Shown: positions 56,201 to 64,000 of the stretch, in pieces | How the letters are laid out: each line of letters opens with the position of its first letter | Position numbering within the stretch: the stretch's first letter is position 1 | From: Teratosphaeria epicoccoides | Lineage: Eukaryota; Ascomycota; Dothideomycetes; Mycosphaerellales; Teratosphaeriaceae | Direction of reading: 5' to 3' | DNA length: 64,000 nt | Assembly: GCA_021401465.1 (NCBI GenBank) | Contig: JADDMT010000010.1 | Span: 248,001 to 312,000 of the forward strand | The notes under the pieces: generated by a model | The model's database searches: none | Seen by the model: only the letters and a program-made list of their open reading frames with translations | What the model was told of the DNA's origin: nothing | Program-made: the position numbers and the translations under genes

Positions 56201-57203
56201 GCATCTGGGCTTGCAAGGGTCCAGTACACTTGCCGACGTGCTCAAGGACAATAAGACGCTTCGAGAGCTCCATTGTGGCAACAATGGTATTCCGCTACAA
56301 GGTCTGACAGATTTGATTAACTCTCTTCTCGACAACACGACCCTCGTCTACCTACCGACCATGGAAGACGGCAGAGCTGCCGCGTTCAAGGCTGCTGAAG
56401 CGACCATGAAAGGCATGTCTGAAATGGAGCCGACGTCGCCAACTTTCCCGAAGCCGTCCCCTATGGGTGGCGGTTCAGCACTCAAAAGAGGCATGGCGAG
56501 CGTTCGCAGGACAGCCTCGAGGACGACATCGGCTTACACGCCGTCAATGTCGTCAGTGCCGACGTACAACAGGTCCAACTCGTCACCTAATAGCAGGTCT
56601 CCGCCATCTAATTCGCTCAGCTTTCCAGCCAAGACGAGACAGGATTCCGGGTCGCCAGTGATTGCACCTGTCGGTTTCACAGTGCAAGATATACAAGTGA
56701 CTCACCGCGTGCTTTCCGAGCAATGGGACCGGCAAGTTGCTCGACTGGGACAATATCTTGACCGCAACTGGTGCTTACTAAACGGCTTGCCTGTCGATGC
56801 GGGCGTTGAGGATGAACTTGCGGGTCGCCCGGATAGCGTGGGATCCATCACTAAGGTGCTGCAACAAGTCAAGTACGACACCACTCCTCGAGCTGAAAAG
56901 CCACTGTACTTCGATACAATCTCGCAGGGAGCGGAGCAAGACGAGCACTCCTCGAATTATCCACACGATTCCGCAGGACCGATAGATGAGAAGCAGGTGA
57001 CCAATCTGAAGCATTTCATCTTAGAGAGCGATCCTAGCACGCCGGACTCAGATGACGCTCACGTGGAAGCAAGGTTGAAACAGCTCAAGCTTGACGCCGA
57101 CATAGACGACCTTAGCGAACCCAGAACGCCAACCCAGAACGGCCTTGCCGGCACACTGCATGGAGAAAAGATACAGATTGAAGCTACCTCAGATCGAAGG
57201 TAG
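53232..57203 (+). CDS. PH domain and leucine-rich-repeat (RNI-like) protein
   Basis: Large cytosolic protein of 1323 residues in one exon, conserved in fungi but of unclear function. Residues 1-180 are Ser/Arg-rich and disordered. A pleckstrin-homology domain spans about 183-320 (LLHGEVQTSAGMFRKKKEYVVLTES...NPEERDVWLRSIRGAAQ), suggesting phosphoinositide or membrane association. A linker domain follows (~340-640). Leucine-rich repeats of the RNase-inhibitor type run over about 660-1040, with units such as LEALEIAGNNMNARI and LLELNLSGEDSRL. A Ser/Pro-rich segment then leads to a conserved block VLSEQWDRQVARLGQYLDRNW near 1160 and an acidic tail. The domain order recalls CARMIL-like actin regulators, which is only a suggestion. 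The start could be the later Met at 53316. Confidence 0.88.
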   Translation: MHSSDLVYARTGAGGTGKRNGNGLWVGEMSRNNNESSWARRKSIFGLSALTPLSGSSSDHSSGRPSPRVLRKTQKHARVPSSCSDGSQRSQRSIHDVSRLRDGYEVVKAARSPSTSSTPLRPSISIKPSMKRPPSVFGSLRSSSRSSTDMLADYKEPMSATSCKAPSVGVPDENEGATLPKSVLLHGEVQTSAGMFRKKKEYVVLTESQILRYKSQSKAAEAFKSIPHPVGRSPTVRHGSMPSLGSQSDLQTLSDNSGDKDGRVLMRQVVAVHRLDDGKPYFAIEVCYLDDDSGQASAMTMQFSNPEERDVWLRSIRGAAQETRSRGSASISRSYIENAARIVERENDYDPSNCAIFKVVQRQPSSKNSGRSSSDDLQKVASHVCFLAIGVHKVHIVQLVKAVARSSSPSLNTTAAQISHGILTLMAVKVNNGDDSFELTFRRPMQRQKTLSLSSFMAHEIAARLHFAENYLRPECGHRLFKFVAPAEVEDLLEHAVASDEEHSCLDRTLIAYCVAYGVNPSNVRYTINYDCEDAPRFELLPPADTRRLEYGPIELLAIMRALRYNESFNGMSFAGIPLDTLNGLHDNYGQEHVCSRTKRGTPIRLNAEELSRSCLLVQEIRALAATSKRLRRMDFSQCVTTKPVATLAPLEFAGEDETVRSKDIGCGIVEALFPLCKHQTTNVDWICLNGINLSDTDLDYLVGAAVEKTCHFRAIELNRCGLNDRSMGLILDALRAQDNTLEALEIAGNNMNARINPVTFDGQLGMFGFIRKLNLSYVSRTSGHEPLLQAETLLIWRLQELRLSGTPLNTATIDAIATYLAHPQSSSLHELYIDHAYLSGADIATLMHSMSRDSHEPRDLHLDISQNHLTKGLEQLTQAIADGLAPSHLTMRAVEYREESLFRKVLAALTMNRTIRYLDMSQTALPGDAGDDTCRALEKLLAENESLLELNLSGEDSRLATSKFGSGLNQALAGLKRNTTLQTFRIERQHLGLQGSSTLADVLKDNKTLRELHCGNNGIPLQGLTDLINSLLDNTTLVYLPTMEDGRAAAFKAAEATMKGMSEMEPTSPTFPKPSPMGGGSALKRGMASVRRTASRTTSAYTPSMSSVPTYNRSNSSPNSRSPPSNSLSFPAKTRQDSGSPVIAPVGFTVQDIQVTHRVLSEQWDRQVARLGQYLDRNWCLLNGLPVDAGVEDELAGRPDSVGSITKVLQQVKYDTTPRAEKPLYFDTISQGAEQDEHSSNYPHDSAGPIDEKQVTNLKHFILESDPSTPDSDDAHVEARLKQLKLDADIDDLSEPRTPTQNGLAGTLHGEKIQIEATSDRR

Positions 57204-57829
57204 CAGTTTCAGACGGGGTTCAGCGATAAGCGCTGTGCGCTCAGGAGTTTTTGTGTGTTTTGATGTTACTTGTATTACGATGCCAGGTTCTAGAGGCAGA
57301 TGTTACAGATACCCCCTCGCAGTGGGATACGGCTATCTTCTTTGGCATTTGAAGGTCAGATGAAGCGGATTATGTAGATATGCAGATGTCGTAATGATGA
57401 GTGTTGGCATCTTGGAAGACCAGAGGGGTATGAGGATGTTGCACACGATGAGAACAGGAGAGGCTGTTACATCAGGCTGTGCACATAGTGGCACAATTGA
57501 AATGTGGTCCAGGACTGAACAGCACAGAAGACTTACCTCGTCACGATGCCCTCTTCATTGCTTTTATTTCCAGTTGACTTCTTATCCGTGCTGCATGGGT
57601 CAGACACCGGTGACGTGCTGAGTCATCCTCGATTTCTCCCAATCGGCATTCACGTAATCATACTGGCCGGTACGTGCACATGCTCACTTGCACCGCATCT
57701 ATGATCATAGTCTTGTGTTTAGATCAATGTCGCTGTGTGCCGGCTATGCTGGAAGAAATCTCGTAGTCATCTCTCCATGACCCCAAGCCCACGTACCCGT
57801 CTATCCTCACATCAATAGGTAAAGCACCG
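57204..57829. other. intergenic, PH-LRR 3' flank and atg101 promoter
   Basis: No coding sequence is recognised. Confidence 0.5.
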
Positions 57830-58449
57830 ATGGAAGCACGCAGGCCACCAGAGTACACCATCGAGCTGTCTGCCGATAAGTCAAATGTCAAGGATGTCTT
57901 GAAAGGTATTTGACAAGATTCCAAACCCAGCGGAACATAGGCTGACAGGCGGCAGGCGTCCTTCACACCATCTTCTTCCACAGGTACTTCACACCCCTCC
58001 ACCCCGCGACCCACGACGTCCTCGACATCACCCTCCCCTACGTCTCCGACGAAAGCATAGAAAAGCTCATCGAAGCCAAATCCACTGCCCTGCTCCGGTC
58101 CCTCGACAGTCCCACCCCTTCTGCCCTGTCTCCCAAAGCCGCCCACAGCACGCTCGTAGTCCAGTTCTCCGAGAAGAAACGGCGCAAATCGACATGGTTT
58201 GGTGTGCAGAAGGGTGAAGAGGAAATGGTTTGGGAGAACTGGATCGTGGATGTTACGATAACGAGTGCGAGGAGCGAGCCAGAGGCTGCGAGAAATAGGA
58301 GGGTGATGGAGAGTCAGTTGCAGAAGGCTGCGATGGTGGTTTGTGAGGTGGTGAATAGGGAGAAGGAGCATATTCCGCCAATTACGACGAGTGAGGTGAA
58401 TCCATTTCCATTTCAAATATTGGTGAACCCGAAGGGAGGGTTCTTTTAG
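57830..58449 (+). CDS. atg101: autophagy-related protein 101
   Basis: HORMA-domain partner of Atg13 in the Atg1/ULK autophagy-initiation complex. Two exons, 57830-57905 and 57956-58449, give 189 residues. The start MEARRPPEYTIEL is typical, followed by VLHTIFFHRYFTPL, THDVLDITLPYVSD and EKKRRKSTWFGVQKGEEEMVWENW. The Trp106-Phe107 pair sits in the loop expected for the WF finger that recruits later autophagy factors. The C-terminal IPPITTSEVNPFPFQILVNP is a family signature. The 50-bp intron contains a CTGAC branch site. Its presence is expected in filamentous fungi and fission yeast, but the gene is absent from budding yeast, which uses Atg29 and Atg31. Confidence 0.95.
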
Positions 58450-58698
58450 TGCTTCTGATGGCCTTGAGGTGGGTATTTGGCGGGCGCACCTACCCTGACG
58501 AGAGGAGTTGGAAATGCATTCAAGAGTAATGTCGAAAAGTTTTGCACCACATGCACCGGCGAAGGGTCGCTCGCTTCAGGCTCAAAGGTATCATTCTAGA
58601 ACATTGAGCTAACCATGCTCTGCATCGGCTTGCTCTTGCAAGGTCTCGTCCTGTACCGAGAGCTGCATGCGCCTGGAACCGCTATGCAAATGCGAGGC

Positions 58699-61600
58699 TC
58701 AGTAACTAGCCACCGTGCCACGACATGCCGCATAAAACTGCCTCGCTACCTCCCTTGTCTTCCGGCCGTCACCTCTGAGAGCTACGATCTGTTGCAGGAA
58801 TCTTCTTTTTCCGACTTCACCCACCTGCTCATGTACTGGCGGAAAATCATGGCTGAACAAAGCCGCTTCTATCCAGCCTTTGACTGCTGGTTGATTAGTA
58901 ATGAGTGCCTTGAGTGGCTCGCAAAGCTGGTCGAGATCCGATCGCTGCGCAAGGCCACCGATCTGTCGCATGAGGACGTGGCACAACCGAGGACCATAGG
59001 CGTCGACGACTTGGTTCATGCGGCTGCGGAGAGGGTCGGGCATTGGTACTGATGGCGGCTTGACTAACGCAGCCCAAAAGTCTGCGCCGGAGCGCTTTGG
59101 AAAAGGATCTGCGCCTTCGATAGCTGCCAGTGTGAAATCCAAGATGGATGGCAGTTGTCCCGTCAGCGGCGACGACTCGTCGAAGAGGATGTGAGAATAA
59201 TATGGCGCCAGTCGGCAGAGGACCTCGATGCAGCTCTGTGCTACTCCAGGATCATGTGATGGCACAACAAGTTGTTGGATCAAACTTGCTACTTGCTGGC
59301 AAATACCAGTGACCTCGTCATCGATCCGCTTGCCTTTCGGCTTTGAATGCTGCGTGATGAGAGTGCATGATGTGCCCAATACGCTCTCGACCTGTGGCGT
59401 CTGTACATTGCACTGCTGGAGAAAGCCTACCGTGATCGAGGGCGGTAGCACGAACGGTCCAGGTTCTGACTCAGCGAAGCCACTCTTCAGGACTTGGCAT
59501 GCGGCCTCAATTGCCTCGCCATTGTTGCCTAGGACTTGCAAGACAGAAAAACAGCCCATGATACGTTGCTGTACCGTCTGTCCAGCAGGTCCGTTCCAGA
59601 AATTGGAAGAGTTTGGCCGTTGCTCGTCGTCATCGTAGATGTTGATGGTCACGTCACCGGGCACCTGGAGCCCTTTGCCTATTGCCGCGAGACAATTGAG
59701 AGCCATCACACCCATTACTTCTGCCAGTCCCGGGTCATTTGCTGCAGCGGCATCTTTAGCGGCCTGGACGTCTTCCTCCACATTCGCCACTAGAGCCAGA
59801 AGCGGCGGCACCTTGCAATCTTCAGGTTCGAGTGCTTGCACGATGGCTGCGATGGCACCAATGACCTTCTCTTTGGTGTAAGGATCGCTCGTCGGACCCG
59901 TCAGGAAGCGTTGGTATTGTTGCAGGAATCCATCAAGTTCGCTTGTCAAGCTGCTCCGGCATGCCGAACACAACGTCGCAATCGATTTTGCGGCCGTACC
60001 TGCGAGAGCGCCAGTCTCCAAGGACGCAAATAGGAAGCGGACGGCATCTGGCAAGTATTCTGCGTGCCTTTCGATGTACGGGCCATACGATCCCAGGCTG
60101 TCAATGGCCGTTCGTCTTGTTTGTGACGGTATCCTTTGCAAGAAGTCCCCAACTTCACGGAACAAGCTCGAGCTGAAGAGGCTTGCTAGGACCTCCTCGC
60201 TTGGATCGTCCTCGAGGACATTGTCGGACAGGGCGTTCAAGCAAAAGAGCGCAGCTTCCGTGGGCCGCCATTCCTTGGCTTTCAGAGCTCTAAGGGCAAA
60301 CGCGACGAGCTGTTCTAGCATGGTCTGTCCCAGGCAAAGATAGATTGACAGCATCAGGTCAGTGGCGTCGAGGCGGAATTCACGAAATCCTTCGCTTTCC
60401 GCATCGGTCCAGCCCTTCGCGACGTCTGCTGGTGGCGTCCACATCTTTTTCCATATGAGCTCAATCAGCTGCGTCAGAATGGACTTGGAATAGGTGAGCC
60501 AAGCAGGGTCGGGGTCATCAGGGTCATTGCTGAAGGTGGTATCATTCACGTGCTCAATATATGTGTTCCAGAACTCGATGCTTTGGATTGACAGCTCATC
60601 TTCGTCGCCAGGAAATCCGGGAGCCCGAAGGATATCGAAATGGAGCTTGATGATGGTAGCAGACTCATTGTCCTCGAGTGGATGTTCGACAATCTGCTGA
60701 ACGTTGGCATTGCCAAAAGCAATGACGATCTGTCCGTACGGGAGCACTCCAGGCTCCATGTCTGCCAAGCATTGCAGCAACACTGGTTGAATTTGCGTCG
60801 TAATGAATCGAGCGAGAAGATCCATGTGTGTGGATTCGAAGAAGCTGGTGTAGCTTTCAAGTATATCTCTGAATGCGTCCAAGGCATCAATTTGAAGCTC
60901 GGGCTCATTCAGACACTGCATAGCCGCTGGGATGAGATCTCGCAGGTACTGAAGACACTCAGGTTTCTGGGGCCAAACAGGCTGCGCGTAATTGACCCAA
61001 GTTAAGAATGTCTTCAGCGACTCAGCTTGGATTCTATGGTCATCCTTCTCGCTGGGGATCCTGAATGTATAGGCCAGCAGCTCATTTGTATCTGCGACAA
61101 TGACGTCCATCTGACTGTGCGCATCGGCATGAGCGGCAGTGTCGACATCCGCTCTGACGACCTCATCGGCCAGCGTCCCACATAACAAGAGCAGTGTGAT
61201 GATCTGACCGAATCCGAGTTCTGACACAAAGCCCTTGACTGATGCGTCTTCGAGTAATGTATCTTCTGGAACTGCATCGCCATGCTTCATCGAGGCAGCC
61301 ACATGCAGAATTGGGCGCTTCCATAGCACTGGCGAACGCAGGTAGTATGTAGTCAAGGTGGAACAAAGCTTCTTCATCACAAGAGCAGTCTCGCCTTTCG
61401 CCACCAGCTTAATGAGCCATGACACAAGTCGATTGCGTACTGTCTGTGCCGCCTCAGCATCAAGTGTAGCCCTACATGTGAATAAGCGGCAAGTCTCACC
61501 ATGGGCTCAGCTCAGGGTCCAATACTGACCCATCATTGTTGAGTTTGACCGTAAATGTTAGAGCTGCGAAGAAGCGTACATTCGGATCATCGCTGCCCAG

Positions 61601-61768
61601 TAATTCATCTGCGACTTGCCACCCTTGTGATGATAATTGAATCTTCTGGAGCTGATCATTGATCGATGTGATCAGATAAGGTGGCCCAGGTAGATAGAGA
61701 CGCTTGACAAGCTGCTCGACTTCTGCAATGCTCTGGGGCGCTGCGACAGCATTTGGCTCCTGCTCCAT
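58699..61768 (-). CDS. importin-beta family karyopherin (Kap122/importin-13-like)
   Basis: Nuclear transport receptor of 1003 residues from two exons, 61768-61530 and 61471-58699; the 58-bp intron joins VKLNNDG to ATLDAEAAQ in phase. The N-terminal importin-beta domain (EQLVKRLYLPGPPYLITSINDQLQ, then SDDPNVRFFAALTFTVKLN) should bind Ran-GTP. The remainder is a series of HEAT-like helical pairs, including an Xpo1/IMB5-like stretch with QKPECLQYLRDLIPAAMQCL and EFRLDATDLMLSIYLCLG. The overall size and these blocks resemble yeast Kap122/Pdr6 and transportin-3/importin-13. Its cargo cannot be read from sequence. It is convergent with atg101 and divergent from rmp1. Confidence 0.88.
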
Positions 61769-62126
61769 TCTGCTCACATGGAGTCTCGGCTGATGCCAGG
61801 GTGCGTGGGTTGCAGCAAGGCCGTCTGGGAAAGAGCGCCTGGTTGTCTTGAGGTTCTCGTTTCTGCGTGCGGCAGCGTCAGCCTGAGATACTCAGATACT
61901 GCAGATCCACCAGGCAGCAAGCAGCATTTTGCATTAAAGTCGCGTAGCAAACAGTCAAGTTGATTGCTGACAGCATAAGACGTGAAAAGTACATGTATTG
62001 AAGTGGGTCTCAAAGACGGCTGCAAAGGCCCGTCCCGTAGATAGCCTGACTCGAGCTCCTTCCAGAAATGCATGAGAAGCGGCGATTGCATGTGACAGTC
62101 ACCACGAATGTAGCGATTACGACAAA
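61769..62126. promoter_or_regulatory. shared divergent promoter region, Kap122-like / rmp1
   Basis: Only 358 bp separate the two start codons, so regulatory sequence is probably shared. No specific site is identified. Confidence 0.4.
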
Positions 62127-62879
62127 ATGGCGGCTTGGCCAGAGGCCGTTTCGGCGGAGGATCGCCAAACTCTGCAAGATCTCTGCCACCTCCTCCACGT
62201 CTTCGACCACCGGAACAAGAATCAACATCGCCGGAGCACTTGGTGGCGACAATTCTCGATTTTCCGCAAACAGCTCACACGCTTGACCACTGAAGTCAAG
62301 AGCCTCCACGAGGCTCCAACAACTCATGTTGAGAGAGCGAAAAAGAAACATCGTGATCTAAAGGCCCGAGGCCAAATCGAAAAATATCTTCCGTTCTGGC
62401 AAGATGTGATGGTGGCGAGATGGCAGCATGCTTTCTCCCAGGTCGCCGCTGACGGGAGGTTTTCTATCCTTGGACTGGTATTACTTGCTACTTTGGCAGA
62501 AGTATGTCGGATGACAGGCATCACTGCAGCCATCGAGGACTTGGCCCAGGCTGAGGTGGAGAAGGTATTGACGAGGTTTGCCGAAGAGACCTGGGAAGCA
62601 GGAGATGACAGGAAGGCAAGACCATCGTTGTTGGCTGATAACGAGGATTATGGCGAAGTGATTGCTCGAGATCCCATCGTTGACGGCTATGTCAAGTCAG
62701 TTGAAGTGAGTCAGCTCGATCGTGACATCCCGACGAGCAGCAAAGAGACTCCAGCTACACTGTCGTCGAGGCAGGGTACCAAGCGATCTGCGTCAAAGAT
62801 TATTGACATGAGCAAGAAGAAGCGACAAAAGAAATTAACGGGAGATGCCATCGACGACCTCTTCAACGGGCTTGGCTAA
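62127..62879 (+). CDS. rmp1: RNase MRP protein subunit Rmp1
   Basis: Subunit specific to ribonuclease MRP, the nucleolar RNP that processes pre-rRNA (A3 site) and some mRNAs. It is a single exon of 250 residues. The RMP1 RNA-binding domain occupies about residues 15-130, with LLHVFDHRNKNQHRRSTWWRQF and FRKQLTRL at its start and LPFWQDVMVARWQHAFSQVAADGRFSILGLVLLATL near its end. The RNKNQHRRS-type motif is the family hallmark. The C-terminal third is polar, with KKKRQKKLTGDAIDDLFNGL resembling short Rpp/UTP-type tails; the DAIDDLF motif could be a docking peptide. There are no introns. Confidence 0.92.
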   Translation: MAAWPEAVSAEDRQTLQDLCHLLHVFDHRNKNQHRRSTWWRQFSIFRKQLTRLTTEVKSLHEAPTTHVERAKKKHRDLKARGQIEKYLPFWQDVMVARWQHAFSQVAADGRFSILGLVLLATLAEVCRMTGITAAIEDLAQAEVEKVLTRFAEETWEAGDDRKARPSLLADNEDYGEVIARDPIVDGYVKSVEVSQLDRDIPTSSKETPATLSSRQGTKRSASKIIDMSKKKRQKKLTGDAIDDLFNGLG

Positions 62880-64000
62880 GCTCCAAAAGACGCTGTTGCC
62901 ACTTTGACTACACAAGTCGCCCGGCATGATCATCTGTGCTGTGTGAACTGCCAAAATCAGCAGAACGAGATCATGTGACTTCTTTGCAGCCATTAGTGTC
63001 GTATATCTCACGTCTGATGTGGGCAGCTCCCAAGACCTTGCTTGTACCGCAGCAGAGCGACATTGGTAACACTTCTTTGCTGCAAGATCACCGTGCTGCG
63101 ATGATTCAATACATTCAAAGTCACTTCGATCAATGCGCTGCTCGCGGCAACGATGCATCTGGCAGTATCCCCAGCCGATTACATTTAACCAGACGCAGCG
63201 GCGCGTCGACTGCTGGGCCGCAGTCTTCCGACACCATAATATCAGTCAATGCTGCCTGTTGACTTCGAGTCGCTGGGGCGCCGATTGCTGGTTATGTTAT
63301 GGGCACTATTGTATCCCACAGCAAGATGCTCAGGCATTGCTGCGGCTCTAGTAGGGCCTTCAGCAGAAGCCGGAGACACAGGGTTGTCCCACGAAGCATG
63401 CTGCAGCGTCTTCAGCCGTCAGCAGCAGGAGCGTATCCCAGATCATCGATATTCGTACGAGCTCGACTACCGACGAGACCATCAGAGCATCCTTTCCTCT
63501 TACTTAAAACATTTAATCTGACTCCTACAACAAGTTCGTGCTCATTTGACTGACTTCTTCTCCGCCTGCGACGTCCGGTTTCACTTCCATGCGCAACATA
63601 CCACTACTCGATGAATTGAGCTTCTCACGACTCCTGAATCCCCGAGGCTACCTCATCATGGCCCAACATCGTGCAGCGTGCCGGAATTAGTTGTGACAGT
63701 CTATACTTGACAGGTCACAATTACGATCACTTGCAACCGGCCGCAACTTCCTTTCCTCAACAGGCAGTCGAAGCTGTGTCGGCGTTTGGGAGTATTCTTC
63801 TCGCAGAAACGACGGTAATCACGGACTCAAGCGAGCAACCCGCTCTTTTTGCATAGTGTGGGCCCGACAGGTATTTTGACCTGATAGCAGGCATCGAGAC
63901 AGATCTGTTCATCGAATAAGTCATCTGATCGCGCTCTCCTTCTCTTCTTTGCAGAACGTACGGGTTGTGTTAATGAGCATCGGCCTAGTAGGTCAATGCA
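62880..64000. other. terminal 1.1 kb, nothing recognised
   Basis: Short overlapping plus-strand ORFs occur but none is protein-like; no minus-strand gene is supported. A gene starting beyond the window edge cannot be excluded. Confidence 0.45.

Overview
The window is nuclear DNA of a filamentous ascomycete (Pezizomycotina). Almost every recognisable gene is a eukaryotic housekeeping gene cut by short GT-AG introns of about 45-105 bp, often with a CTGAC-like branch site, and there are fungus-specific families: a Zn2Cys6 regulator, Atg101, Rmp1, a WSC surface protein and a Sut1-type disaccharide permease. A dothideomycete is my guess but I cannot show it. I see no transposon, virus, tRNA, rRNA or CRISPR array. 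All splice models were made by hand from frame, phase and GT/AG consistency.

Layout. 1-1453 is the 3' part of an ABCB multidrug exporter (+). 1454-4217 is poorly coding: a frameshifted ORF remnant (-), an 18-bp tandem repeat and a doubtful spliced locus (-). 4218-5526 is cwc2 (+). 5640-7010 is a six-exon HSL-type hydrolase (-). 7534-10558 is a ubiquitin-specific protease with a CaaX end (-). 11625-13195 is nap1, also CaaX-tailed (-). 13493-13834 is tim8 (+). 14254-14949 is rpl25/uL23 (-). About 15642-21166 is a large intron-rich Thr/Ser-rich surface protein locus with PAN-like and WSC modules (+), built of repeated exons and carrying several lesions. 21492-23900 is a Zn2Cys6 transcription factor (-). 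24728-25141 is a Spo12-like small protein (+). 25663-26827 is cytosolic malate dehydrogenase (-). 27693-29296 is cbf5 (-). 29951-37168 is an intronless tho2 (+). 37553-39208 is an MFS drug/polyamine-type transporter (-). 40456-42324 is hsp60 (-). 42925-43913 is trs33 (-). 46225-46723 is rpl33/eL33 (-). 47630-49444 is glucose-6-phosphate dehydrogenase (+). 50000-51803 is a disaccharide permease (+). 53232-57203 is a PH plus leucine-rich-repeat protein (+). 57830-58449 is atg101 (+). 58699-61768 is a Kap122/importin-13-like karyopherin (-). 62127-62879 is rmp1 (+).

The genes do not form a metabolic cluster. RNA biology is well represented (cwc2, cbf5, tho2, rmp1 and two ribosomal proteins), with metabolism (MDH, G6PDH, sugar uptake), trafficking (trs33, Kap122, tim8), proteostasis (hsp60, USP) and autophagy (atg101). 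Divergent pairs that may share promoters are nap1/tim8, cbf5/tho2, rpl33/G6PDH and Kap122/rmp1.

The most unusual segment is 17283-20638. Homologous exons recur there with matching lengths and intron phases, and the array carries an in-frame TAG, a mutated splice donor with an in-phase GT downstream, and frame breaks in two terminal WSC domains.
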